From positions 4,550 to 68,549 of the forward strand of contig DASVAS010000097.1 in the NCBI GenBank assembly GCA_036376245.1: a DNA stretch of 64,000 nucleotides, read 5' to 3'. The DNA is from DATARR01 sp036376245 (GTDB lineage Bacteria > Acidobacteriota > Thermoanaerobaculia > Multivoradales > UBA5704). Shown one piece after another: positions 1-8,951 of this stretch. How positions within the stretch are numbered: the first letter of the stretch is position 1; the number at the start of each line of letters is the position of its first letter. The notes beneath the pieces were generated by a model. The model ran no database searches. It worked only from the letters and a program-made list of their open reading frames with translations, and was not told the DNA's origin. A program made the position numbers and the translations under genes.

Positions 1-352
1 TGACGCCGAACCAGAGGATGGCGACCGGGATCCAGGCGATGGGCGAGATGGGCCGCAGCACCTGGATGGCCGGGTTGAAGGCCAGGCGGGCGGGCGTGAA
101 CCAGCCCATGAGGAGGCCGGCCGGGATGCCGATGAACACCGCCAGCAGGTAGCCCACGCTGACCCGGAACAGCGAGGCGACGACGTACTTGAAAAGGACG
201 CCCTTGCGGGCGAGCTCGACGGTGCCGGTCACCACCTGGCCGGGAGTGGGGAAGATGTCGCTCCCCGTGCCCTTCACCGCGAGGTGCCATCCGGCCACGA
301 AGAGGACCGCGACGGCGAGCGGCAGCAGGACGGATTTCAGTCTGGGTTTCAT
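1..352 (-). CDS. ABC transporter permease, nitrate/sulfonate type (partial)
   Basis: This is the N-terminal 117 residues of an inner-membrane ABC permease; the rest lies beyond the window start. An N-terminal membrane segment (about residues 6-25) is followed by GSDIFPTPGQV, a signature of the TauC/SsuC/NrtB (BPD_transp_1) family, where substrates are nitrate, sulfonates, bicarbonate or similar small solutes. A further membrane segment carries GYLLAVFIGIPAGLLMGW, and the end runs into the typical RPISPIAWIPVAILWFG. The ATG overlaps the stop of the upstream substrate-binding protein (ATGA), so the two are translationally coupled. The ATPase gene is probably further downstream, outside the window. 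The substrate cannot be told from the sequence. Confidence 0.85.
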   Translation of the reverse strand, partial: MKPRLKSVLLPLAVAVLFVAGWHLAVKGTGSDIFPTPGQVVTGTVELARKGVLFKYVVASLFRVSVGYLLAVFIGIPAGLLMGWFTPARLAFNPAIQVLRPISPIAWIPVAILWFGV

Positions 353-1392
353 CTCCCGTCCCAATCATAAGGACCGACTCCCGCCGTCTTTTCCGAGAAA
401 CGGGGATCGGCATACTCCTCGAACGGTATCCGCCGGGTCAGGATGCCGGCCTCGAAGGCCATATCGGCGATCTGGTCGAAGTCCTTCCGGGCCAGGCGGA
501 GGTTGGAGTACTTCACGCGGTCCGGCGGCTTGCTCAGCACGAAGCGGAGGAGCCGGGGATCCTGGTTGTAATAGTGGGTGGCCACCGACTGGGCGGCGGA
601 CATCCGGTGGTCCATGCCCTTCTCCAGCCACAGGCCGCTGCTGGCGATGCCGTCCACGATCCGCTGCACCCACTCCGGGTTCTCGTCGATGGTCTTCTGC
701 GACACCACCAGCACGCAGGAGATGAAGTCCGGCCAGATCTCCTTGGCCTGATAGAGCACCCGGCCGTAGCCGTCCATCTCGGTCTGGGCCATGAACGGCT
801 CGCCCGAGCTGATGCCGTCCACCGCCTTCGCATAGAGCGCCGCCGGCATGTCCGGCGGCGGCATCTCCAGCATCTCGATGTCCTTGACGGTCATGCCGTT
901 GTCCGCCAGCGCCTTGCGCAGCAGCAGGTGCTGGTTGGAAAAGCGGTTGGGAATCGCCACCCGCTTGCCCTTCAGGTCCTTGATGCCGAGGATCCCCGAG
1001 TCCTTGTGGACCATCAGCGCGGTGCCGTCCCGGTGGCCCAGGTAGACGATCTTGATCGGCACCCCCTGTTCCTTCAACGCCATGGCCATGGGAGCCAGCA
1101 TGAAGGTGGCCGGCAGGTAGCCGGCGATGAGGGACTCCTTGATTTCCGGAAAGCCGTTGAACCTCACGGGTTCGTAGAACCCCTCGCCGACCATGTTCTT
1201 GTTGATCCAGTCGGTGACGGGGCACGTGAGGTGTCAGGTCACGGGGAGGAAGCCGACCCGGAACCGGGTCTCCTCCGCCACCTCCCGCTTCCGGCTGAAC
1301 GGGTTGAACCCCAGGTTCAGCCACCCGTGCAGCAGGCCGATGGACACCGTCCAGGTCACGGCCCCCAGAGCGATCAATTTGAGCTTGCTCAT
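349..1392 (-). CDS. ABC transporter substrate-binding protein with in-frame TGA; candidate selenoprotein
   Basis: Read through one TGA (1234-1236), this frame gives a 347-residue NMT1/CmpA-type substrate-binding protein. The ATG at 1390-1392 has a strong Shine-Dalgarno (GAGGAGG, 5 nt away), whereas the later ATG at 1194 has none, so translation should begin before the TGA. Residues 4-22 form a membrane anchor or uncleaved signal. Next comes VGFLPVT-U53-HLTCPVTDW, with the TGA as residue 53 and a cysteine at 57. As I recall, related proteins have Cys at this position (CHLTCP). The remainder is an ordinary binding-protein fold with motifs such as DLKGKRVAIPNRFSNQ. Residue 53 is therefore probably selenocysteine in a UxxxC pair. 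The alternatives are a nonsense mutation or a sequencing error. The gene is coupled to the permease downstream. Confidence 0.7.
1187..1214 (-). promoter_or_regulatory. Candidate bacterial SECIS hairpin in the binding-protein mRNA
   Basis: Downstream of the TGA at 1234-1236 the mRNA can form a 7-bp stem, CCGACUG (1214-1208) with UGGUCGG (1193-1187), including two G-U pairs. The loop is 14 nt and begins with G. That G lies 27 nt after the UGA. Published bacterial SECIS models place the apical loop roughly 16-37 nt after UGA with a G among its first two bases, so the geometry fits. The fold was made by eye and such stems are not rare in GC-rich coding DNA, so it is only supporting evidence. Confidence 0.4.
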
Positions 1393-1406
1393 CGATCCTC
1401 CTCACC

Positions 1407-1434
1407 GACGCCCGGGCGGGGAGGCCCGGGCGTC
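1407..1434. other. Intra-operon hairpin
   Basis: A perfect 11-bp inverted repeat (GACGCCCGGGC, 6-nt loop GGGGAG) lies between the exported protein gene and the substrate-binding protein gene, just before the latter's ribosome binding site. It has no T-tract. It may stabilise mRNA ends or partly terminate transcription between the genes. Confidence 0.6.
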
Positions 1435-1449
1435 CTCGGCGACCGCCGG

Positions 1450-2247
1450 CTAGAACTGGACGTTGCGGACGAAGAAGGAGGTGACTTCCACCTTCTTGGC
1501 GGCCAGGTCGGCGGCCATCTCGGGGGTCAGCAGGAACTGCCCGGCCCGCTCCCGCGCCGGAGTGGTCAGCAGCAGCTCGAAGGCCGCGACGCGGCCGGGA
1601 TGGAGGTCGCGGACGTTCAGCAGCGCGTTGGCGGCGGTGGTCAGGGCCTTGAACACGGACCCCTCGGAGGCGGCGGTGATCTCGAGGAGGGGGCGGTCCC
1701 CCTGGGTGCCCTGGTAGATCTGCACCTCCTCGATCCCCTGGCCGCGGAAGAAGCGCTGGAGCTCGGCGGTGACCTCCGCGCTGGCAAACGTGCGGCGGGG
1801 GAAGGTGGCGAGGTCGTTGTAGCCCGCTTTGGTCTTGAGCATCTTGCCGGGGGCTTCCGTCTTCTCGCGCCGGTTCACCGGCAGGTCGCGGGGGACGGCC
1901 TCCCGGGAAGCGATCAGGTCCTTGAGGGTCTTCTCCTTGGGCGGCTGGACGGCGGCAGGATTGAGCTCCTGGGGGTCTCCGGGCAGGATGACGGCGGTGC
2001 CGTAGCCGGCCCGGTTCACCTCCTCCGTCTTGGCGACGTCGATCTGGTCCGCCGGCACGAAGGTCTGGGTGCCGTTGGGCAGCGTGATGATGGCGCGCCC
2101 GTTCGCGACGCGGTACTTCTCCTTGGCGGCGATGGTCTTGCCGCCCTTGAGGACGACCACGTAGCCGGAGGCGGCCAGGACGGTAGCCGCGAGGAACAGG
2201 GCGAGGGCCGCCAGGATCGCCGGGCGCGGGACGCGCGGGTGCCGCAT
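1450..2247 (-). CDS. Hypothetical exported or membrane-anchored protein
   Basis: This 265-residue protein has an N-terminal hydrophobic segment (about residues 9-27), probably an uncleaved anchor or signal peptide. Residues 29-75 resemble a small beta-rich domain with the pattern VVVLKGGKTIAAKEKY...GRAIITLPNGTQTFVP, a type I have seen in exported proteins of unknown role. A charged linker follows, then a C-terminal region of about 110 residues with no recognised motif. It precedes the binding-protein and permease genes in the same orientation with a 57-bp gap containing a hairpin, so it may be the first gene of that operon. No function can be assigned. Confidence 0.7.
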   Translation of the reverse strand: MRHPRVPRPAILAALALFLAATVLAASGYVVVLKGGKTIAAKEKYRVANGRAIITLPNGTQTFVPADQIDVAKTEEVNRAGYGTAVILPGDPQELNPAAVQPPKEKTLKDLIASREAVPRDLPVNRREKTEAPGKMLKTKAGYNDLATFPRRTFASAEVTAELQRFFRGQGIEEVQIYQGTQGDRPLLEITAASEGSVFKALTTAANALLNVRDLHPGRVAAFELLLTTPARERAGQFLLTPEMAADLAAKKVEVTSFFVRNVQF

Positions 2248-2322
2248 ACAGTGTTTCCTCCTGAAAAAGCCCCCCCATGATACCCTTTCGCGCGGTTTCG
2301 AGGAACGACGAGAACGACGAAC

Positions 2323-3416
<1,094 letters not shown>

Positions 3417-3420
<4 letters not shown>

Positions 3421-4658
3421 GCCCGGCCCCGCACGAGCCCTCCCTCGCCGGCCCCCTTCCCTGGGTCATCGCCTGGCGTTTCCTGCGCGGGCGGCGCAGC
3501 CGTCTCCTGGACGGCACGGCGCGGGCGGCCCTGCTCTCCACCGCCCTGGGCGTCACGGCCATGGTCATCGCCATGGCGCTGATGACCGGCTACCGGGAAG
3601 ACCTGCAAGGCAAGCTGGTGCGGGGCAACGCGGCGGTGATCGCCTATCCGGTGGGAGGCGAGACGGGAGCGCTCGCGCCGGACAAGCGGCAGGCGCTGCT
3701 GGCCATCCCCGGCGTCCAGCAGCTCGGCCGCGTGGCTTACGGGCAGGGCTCGCTCTCCAGCGGCGAGCGCCCGCAGGGGCTCGAGGTGATCCTGCGCGGG
3801 GTGGATCCCGGCGGCGGCCAGCTCGCGGCCTCGGCCGAGCAGCTCCGCGCCACGGAGCAGGGCATCCCCTCCGCCGTGCTGGGCAAGGATCTGGCCGAGC
3901 GGCTCGCCGCGAAGAAGGGCGACGTCCTCCGGCTGGTGGCCCTCGGCTTCCAGGAGGGCCGGCCGCGGTTCCGCTACCAGAGCCTGGAGGTCTCGGGCAC
4001 GTTCTCGACCGGCTTCGCCGAGTTCGACCGCAGCTGGGTGCTGCTGGACCGCGCCCACGTCGAGCGGCTGATGGGCGGCGAGGCGGCGGTGACGCTCCTG
4101 GAGTTCACGGTGGACGATCCGCAGGAGGCGCCGCGCATCGCCGAGGCCGCCACGAAGGTCCTGGCGCCGGACTTCGTGGTCACCGACTGGCGGCAGCTCA
4201 ACAAGGAGCTGTTCACCGCCCTCCAGCTCCAGCAGATCGCCCTCTTCCTGGTGCTGGGTTTGATCGTGCTCGTCTCCACCTTCAACGTGGCCTCGACCCT
4301 GGTGGTGCTGGTGCGGGAACGGATGCGCGACATCGGCCTGCTGGGGGCGCTGGGTCTGCGTCCGGGCGCGTTGCGGCTGGTCTTCCTGGTCTACGGCGGC
4401 TGCCTGGGGGCGGTGGGGACGCTGCTGGGCGTGCTCTTCGGAGCGGGGATCTGCTGGGTGCTGACGACCTTCGAGCTGGTGCGCTTCGACTCCGAGGTGG
4501 CGGCCATCTACTTCATCGACTCCGTCCCCTTCCGGGTGGAGGCGCAGGACCTGCTGGCCGTGGTCGGCTTCGCCCTGGTGGTGACCCTGCTCGCCTGCTT
4601 CGCCCCCGCCTGGAGGGCGGCGCGGGTGGACCCGTCGTCGGCGCTGCGGTACGAGTAG
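3417..4658 (+). CDS. FtsX/LolC/LolE-type ABC transporter permease
   Basis: This 413-residue inner-membrane protein has the LolC/LolE layout: an N-terminal membrane helix (about 37-57), a periplasmic domain of about 200 residues, then three C-terminal helices (about 285-305, 325-350 and 375-400). The N-terminal WVIAWRFLRGRRSR and the end RAARVDPSSALRYE are typical of the family. LolCDE moves mature lipoproteins from the inner membrane to the carrier LolA. No LolD-like ATPase is adjacent, so a MacB-like export role cannot be excluded. The GTG start overlaps the carA stop (GTGA), so expression is coupled to carA, an unusual pairing. Confidence 0.85.
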
Positions 4659-4670
4659 GGGAGGAAGAAC

Positions 4671-4761
4671 ACGGACAGCCACGGACACCGCACGGACGGG
4701 CACGGCAGCTCCGGACGTCAGGAGTCCGTGTCGGTCCGTGAAGTCGTCCGTGTCCGTCCGG
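4671..4761. repeat. Inverted array of ACGGAC/GTCCGT hexamers between convergent genes
   Basis: ACGGAC occurs at 4671, 4681 and 4692, then its complement GTCCGT at 4724, 4734, 4746 and 4752, with spacing mostly 10-12 bp. The two halves can fold into a long imperfect hairpin. It sits between two convergent genes, so it may act as a bidirectional terminator. The helical spacing of the hexamers is unusual for a plain terminator. Confidence 0.6.
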
Positions 4762-4787
4762 GCGGGCGGGGGGCCCCACCCCCACCC

Positions 4788-6578
4788 CTACGCGGACACG
4801 CTCTCGTTGCGCTCGCCGGACATGATCCGCCAGCCGATGACCTTGTCGTCGATCTCGCGGAGACGGTTGGCGACGAGGCGGCAGAGGAGCTGGAGGAACT
4901 CCAGGGCGGCGTGGGGGTCCATGGCCAGGACCTCCCGGACGGTGCCCTGGTCCAGGGCCAGCACGGTCAGCGGGCCGCCATGGGCGCGGGCGTCGGCCGA
5001 GCGGGGCTCGCCGTCGATCAGCGACATCTCGCCGAAGAAGTCGCCGCGCTCCAGGATGGCCAGGGCCTCCTCGCCGGCGCCGGGGATGAACTTGGAGATC
5101 ATCGCCCGCCCTTCCAGGATGATGTACATTTCCGAGCCCTCGTCCCCCTCCTGGAACAGCGACGCCCCGGAGGCGAAGCGCTTCTCGCGGGAGAAGGTGG
5201 CGAGGGTCATCAGCTCGCGGCGCGACAACCCCTGCTCGCGGAACAGGCGGATCTTGTCCGAGGGCTCCACCTTGACCGCTCCCGCCGCCCCGCCGGCCGT
5301 CTGCTTGCGCAGGCGCAGGAAGTTCTCCGGCATCGACTCCGAGGAGAAGAAGGTCTTGAGCTGCTCGTTGGTCCCCCGCAGCTTGCGGGCCAGGCTGTGC
5401 CAGAGGGTCCAGTAGACCTGGACGCCCAGCTCCGGCGAGCCCTCGATGAGCGTCTCGAGGTGCTGGGAGTCGACACGGAAGACCTGGCTGGGGGCGGCGG
5501 CGAGGGCGTCCGAGCTCCGCTCCTGGCCGGTGATGAAGCTGGCCTCCCCGAAGAAGTCCCCCGACTCCACCACGCCGAGCCCGAAGGTGCCGTAGCCGGT
5601 GGTGCGCTGGACGGCGATCTCCCCGCGCTCCAGGACGTAGAGGTCGCGCCCCTTGGCGCGGTGGCCGAAGATCAGGCTGCCGGCGTCGTGGATCTCCTCG
5701 CGGACGGCCTGGGTGAAGCGGAAGATCTGCTCGTCGGAGAAGTGGGCCAGGGGCCGCAGGCGGCGCAGGCGCGAGGCGAGGTCGAGCTGCCCGTTGGCCT
5801 CGGGGCGCTTCGGCTGCGGCGGCGAGGTGAGGGGCAGGTGGGCGCCGGGGAGGCCGCCCTGGGCCAGGAAGCGCTCGCGGTGCCACTCCAGGCGGTCGAA
5901 CGCCGTGTGCACCATCTCCTGGCGCTCCTTGAAGATCCGCGACAGCTCGCGGTTGCCCCAGCCCAGGATCTGCTTCAGGGTCTGGATGCGGCGCCGCAGC
6001 CGGCGCACCCCTTCCTCGTCCCCCTCGTTCAGCAGCAGGAAGGCGTGGACGGTGGCGCCCAGGGAGTCCTCGAACCGCTTGCGCTCGTACTCGGCCCGGC
6101 CCAGGCTCTCGGCGGTCTCGCGGTCGAAGGGGTTGAAGCGCAGGGCGCGCCCGAACTCCTCGGCGGCGCCGTCGAAGTCCCGGCGGCGGAAGAGCAGCTT
6201 GCCGTGCAGCTTGTGGTTGGCCGGGTTCGCCAGGTCCTTGGCCTTGGCCACCTCCAGGCACTCGATGGCCCGCGCGTTTTCCCCCTTCTCGGCGTAGAGG
6301 TGGGCCAGCCCGAGGAAGTGGGCGGCGTCGATGGCGTTGCGCCGGAACCCCTCGCGCATGATGTCTCGCAGGCTGCGCGAGGCGCCGCCGCCCCGGTTCT
6401 GCTGCTGCAGCTTGCGGATCTCGGCCAGCGCCAGCTTGACGCTCAGATCCTTGGAGTCTATCCGCAGGGCCAGCAGGAGAAGGTCGGCGGCCTCCTCATA
6501 GCGGCCGCCCTCGCTGAACCGCTGGGCCAGTCCCGTCAGCTCTCGAACCTCCTGGGAGGAGCTCGGCGAATCGCTCAT
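4788..6578 (-). CDS. TPR protein with two cyclic-nucleotide-binding domains
   Basis: This 596-residue soluble protein begins with TPR-like helices (about residues 8-220; for example GRYEEAADLLLLALRID, then ENARAIECLEVAKAKD). Two CRP-type cyclic-nucleotide-binding domains follow (about 290-400 and 445-560). Both keep the phosphate-binding cassette, GDFFGEASFITGQERSSDA and GDFFGEMSLIDGEPRSADA, with the Glu and the Arg-Ser expected for cNMP binding. No helix-turn-helix, kinase or channel domain is visible, so it probably acts through protein contacts made by the TPRs. Tandem cNMP domains recall regulatory subunits of protein kinase A. It is divergent from a small TPR-like gene. Confidence 0.85.
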   Translation of the reverse strand: MSDSPSSSQEVRELTGLAQRFSEGGRYEEAADLLLLALRIDSKDLSVKLALAEIRKLQQQNRGGGASRSLRDIMREGFRRNAIDAAHFLGLAHLYAEKGENARAIECLEVAKAKDLANPANHKLHGKLLFRRRDFDGAAEEFGRALRFNPFDRETAESLGRAEYERKRFEDSLGATVHAFLLLNEGDEEGVRRLRRRIQTLKQILGWGNRELSRIFKERQEMVHTAFDRLEWHRERFLAQGGLPGAHLPLTSPPQPKRPEANGQLDLASRLRRLRPLAHFSDEQIFRFTQAVREEIHDAGSLIFGHRAKGRDLYVLERGEIAVQRTTGYGTFGLGVVESGDFFGEASFITGQERSSDALAAAPSQVFRVDSQHLETLIEGSPELGVQVYWTLWHSLARKLRGTNEQLKTFFSSESMPENFLRLRKQTAGGAAGAVKVEPSDKIRLFREQGLSRRELMTLATFSREKRFASGASLFQEGDEGSEMYIILEGRAMISKFIPGAGEEALAILERGDFFGEMSLIDGEPRSADARAHGGPLTVLALDQGTVREVLAMDPHAALEFLQLLCRLVANRLREIDDKVIGWRIMSGERNESVSA

Positions 6579-6737
6579 GCACGCTTCCTTCTGTAACAGG
6601 CAAGGACCGAGAGTGTAGCATGGAGGGCGGCCCGTCGGCCTGTAGGTGCTTCTATGTTGATTCCGCTATGATTCCCGGGAAGAACCGCTTCATCTGAACT
6701 GAAACCCGGTCCACCCGGCCGGGGAGGTGCTTTCGAC

Positions 6738-7214
6738 ATGGCCGTAAGCGAGGAGATCGCCGAGACGCTGAGGATCGGGGTCGACTGCTGCCGGAGGGGG
6801 GACTGGAACCAGGGGCTCCGCTACCTGGGGCAGATCGCGGAGAAGGGGGAGTCGGCGGGGTCGCTGCCGGGGGTCTTCTACTCCTACCTGGGGTATGGCA
6901 TCGCCATGCGGGACAGGCGCGTCCGCGAGGGGCTCAAGCTCTGCAAGCACGCCATCCAGGTGGAGTTCTACCAGGGGGAGAACTACGTGAACCTGGCCCG
7001 TACCTGCCTGCTGGCCCGGGACCGCAAGGGGGCCGTCCGCGCGGTCCGGGACGGCCTGAAGGTCGACCGCAACAACAAGCAGCTCCTCGTCATGTACAAG
7101 GAGATGGGCATCCGGAAGCAGCCGGTGCTCCCCTTCCTGGACCGCGCCCACTTCCTGAACCAGTGGCTGGGCCGGCTCCGGCACGCCCTGCGCGGCGGCG
7201 GCGACAACCGCTAG
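6738..7214 (+). CDS. Small TPR-like protein
   Basis: This 158-residue protein has no signal peptide and is built of helical repeats resembling TPRs, for example GDWNQGLRYLGQIAEKGE and ENYVNLARTCLLARDRKGAVRAVRDGLKVD. The ATG is preceded by GGGGAGG about 10 nt upstream. It is transcribed away from the TPR/cNMP gene with 159 bp between them, so shared regulation and physical partnership are possible but unproven. The exact function is unknown. Confidence 0.75.
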   Translation: MAVSEEIAETLRIGVDCCRRGDWNQGLRYLGQIAEKGESAGSLPGVFYSYLGYGIAMRDRRVREGLKLCKHAIQVEFYQGENYVNLARTCLLARDRKGAVRAVRDGLKVDRNNKQLLVMYKEMGIRKQPVLPFLDRAHFLNQWLGRLRHALRGGGDNR

Positions 7215-7234
7215 GACCGCCGCTGAAAATGGAA

Positions 7235-7266
7235 GTCCCCCTCGCCCGGGAGCGGGCGAAGGGGAC
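7235..7266. terminator. Hairpin terminator between convergent genes
   Basis: GTCCCC-C-TCGCCCG pairs with CGGGCGA-A-GGGGAC around a GGAG loop, a strong GC-rich stem. It lies between the small TPR gene (+) and exbD (-). There is no T-run, so it may terminate poorly without helpers. Confidence 0.6.
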
Positions 7267-7295
7267 GGGAGAAAGCGCGATCCCCGCCGCGGGCT

Positions 7296-7754
7296 CTACG
7301 GAGCGCCCGAGGGAGCGGCGGCGGCGCCGGGAGGTCCGCCCCGCAGGTCGTCGAACACGATGCCGAGGTTCTCGGCGCCGTTGTCGCGGACCACGTCCAT
7401 GAAGTCGGCGACCCGGTCGTACTGAAGCTCGCCGTCAGCGGCGAAGAAGACCACCTTGCTCTGGCGGCCGGTGAGCGCCTGCTTGAGCCGGCCGGGGAAC
7501 TCGCTCTTCGGGATCACCTGCTTGTTGATGTACATCTGGCCCTGGGCGTCCATCCGCACGATGATCTGGTCTTCCTGCATCGGCGGGGTCACCTGGGTCT
7601 CCACCTTGGGCGGCACCTGGACCTTGTAACCCATCTGCAGCAGGGGCACCGTCACCATGAAGATGATGAGCAGGACCAGCACCACGTCGACGAGAGGCGT
7701 GATGTTGATTTCGCTCCGGATGCTGCTCGATCCGCTGCCAAACTGCATTGCCAT
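7296..7754 (-). CDS. exbD: ExbD/TolR-type biopolymer transport protein (second copy)
   Basis: This 152-residue protein has a short cytoplasmic N-terminus, one transmembrane helix (about 22-43) and a periplasmic domain. The segment EINITPLVDVVLVLLIIFMV contains the membrane Asp of ExbD/TolR that takes part in proton flow with ExbB. ExbB-ExbD couples the proton motive force to TonB. It is the last gene of a five-gene run (TPR lipoprotein, tonB, exbB, exbD, exbD). The C-terminus ends in a Gly/Pro/Ala-rich tail. Two ExbDs per locus are known in TonB systems, and this one may form a mixed dimer with the next gene's product. Confidence 0.93.
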   Translation of the reverse strand: MAMQFGSGSSSIRSEINITPLVDVVLVLLIIFMVTVPLLQMGYKVQVPPKVETQVTPPMQEDQIIVRMDAQGQMYINKQVIPKSEFPGRLKQALTGRQSKVVFFAADGELQYDRVADFMDVVRDNGAENLGIVFDDLRGGPPGAAAAPSGAP

Positions 7755-7790
7755 GGCTGTCTGACTCCTCTCCGGAGGGGGCGCCCGCCG

Positions 7791-8246
7791 CTAGGCGGAG
7801 CCGCCCGCCGACTTGTCCTTCTCGGTCACCACGCCCACCTTGCTGAATCCGGCCTCGTTGATCATCTGCATGACCTGCCGGACCCGCTTGTACTTCAGCC
7901 GCCGGTCGGCCTTGATGATCACGTCCTTGTCCGGGGTCTCGTTGTAGACCGTTTCCAGGGCCGACGCGATGTTCTCGTCCGGCACCCAGTTCTGGCTGAC
8001 GAACACCTGTCCGCCGTCTTCGTTGGACGGATCGAACTTGATGGCCACGTTGAGCTGCTTCTGGTTCTCGGGCATCTTCTCCGGGGACGGCGTCTCCGGC
8101 AGGGCGACGTCGACCCCGTTCTGCAGCATCGGCGTAACCACCATGAAGATGATCAGCAGCACCAGGCAGACGTCGACCAGGGGAGTGACGTTGATGTCGC
8201 TCCGGACGCCCTTGATGAGGCTGAGCTTCTGATGCTTAGGCCGCAT
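7791..8246 (-). CDS. exbD: ExbD/TolR-type biopolymer transport protein (first copy)
   Basis: This 151-residue protein has one helix (about 20-41) with DINVTPLVDVCLVLLIIFMV and the conserved membrane Asp. The periplasmic domain includes DKDVIIKADRRLKYKRVRQVM, the usual ExbD fold end. Its start overlaps the exbB stop by 11 bp, showing tight coupling to exbB. It is about 30% similar by eye to the downstream ExbD and differs most in the periplasmic part, which suggests the two copies have separate contacts with TonB or peptidoglycan. Confidence 0.94.
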   Translation of the reverse strand: MRPKHQKLSLIKGVRSDINVTPLVDVCLVLLIIFMVVTPMLQNGVDVALPETPSPEKMPENQKQLNVAIKFDPSNEDGGQVFVSQNWVPDENIASALETVYNETPDKDVIIKADRRLKYKRVRQVMQMINEAGFSKVGVVTEKDKSAGGSA

Positions 8247-8919
8247 TCTTGCTCCTCTGGCGCTTCATGAAGAAGTCGACCAGCTCCGAGGAGGAGTTGG
8301 ACATCTCGATCTGAAGCCGCTCCAGCTGGTTGGTGAAGTGGTTGAACATCCAGCCCGCGGGAATGGCGACGCCGAGACCGAACGCCGTGGCGACGAGCGC
8401 CTCGGCGATACCGGCCGACACCGCGCCGATGCCGCCCGAGCCGGTGAGGGCCATGCCGTGGAACGCGTTGATGATGCCGATCACGGTGCCGAACAGACCG
8501 ATGAAGGGCGTCATGGTGGCGATGGTGGCCAGCGAGCCGATGCCCCGCTTGAGGTCGGAGGTGGTTAGCAGGGTGGCGCGCTCGACGGCGCGGGTCGCGG
8601 CTTCCACGATCTCCACCTCGGAGAGGGGGCTGGTCTGGTTCTCATACTGGAAGGACTGCAAGCCGGCCGAGACGACCCGGGCCAGGTGGCTCTGGGGGTA
8701 CTTGGTGGCGGCGTCGATGGCGGCCTGCGGGCGGTCGTTCTTGAGGTGCTCGGTCGCCTGGCGGGCGAACAGCAGCGACTGCTTGCGCGCCTTGCGGAAC
8801 GCGATCGTGCGCTCCACGCAGACGTAGAGCGACCAGATCGACATCAGGATCAGAGACACGATGACGATCTTGTTGAGGATCGTCATCTGTTCCCACAATA
8901 CAAGAGGATTCAGATCCAT
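8236..8919 (-). CDS. exbB: MotA/TolQ/ExbB proton channel protein
   Basis: This 227-residue inner-membrane protein has three helices (about 15-36, 128-150 and 165-190). The family signature GIGSLATIATMTPFIGLFGTVIGI and the following GIAEALVATAFGLGVAIPAGW are the MotA/TolQ/ExbB core, with channel-lining Thr residues. It energises TonB by proton flow together with ExbD. It lies between tonB and the two exbD genes in one operon. Confidence 0.95.
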   Translation of the reverse strand: MDLNPLVLWEQMTILNKIVIVSLILMSIWSLYVCVERTIAFRKARKQSLLFARQATEHLKNDRPQAAIDAATKYPQSHLARVVSAGLQSFQYENQTSPLSEVEIVEAATRAVERATLLTTSDLKRGIGSLATIATMTPFIGLFGTVIGIINAFHGMALTGSGGIGAVSAGIAEALVATAFGLGVAIPAGWMFNHFTNQLERLQIEMSNSSSELVDFFMKRQRSKNAA

Positions 8920-8951
8920 GCGCTTCTCCTTTTCTCCTAAGATCTAGGCGC

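Noticed and set aside
189..725. 178-residue plus-strand frame and other Arg/Pro/Ser-rich frames throughout
   Set aside because: In this GC-rich DNA, open frames occur opposite real genes; these lack domains and start sites.
1195..1392. Reading the substrate-binding gene as starting at ATG 1194 with the upstream part non-coding
   Set aside because: ATG 1194 has no Shine-Dalgarno and would remove the signal or anchor and the first strand of the fold, whereas ATG 1392 has GAGGAGG and the frame is homologous throughout apart from the TGA.
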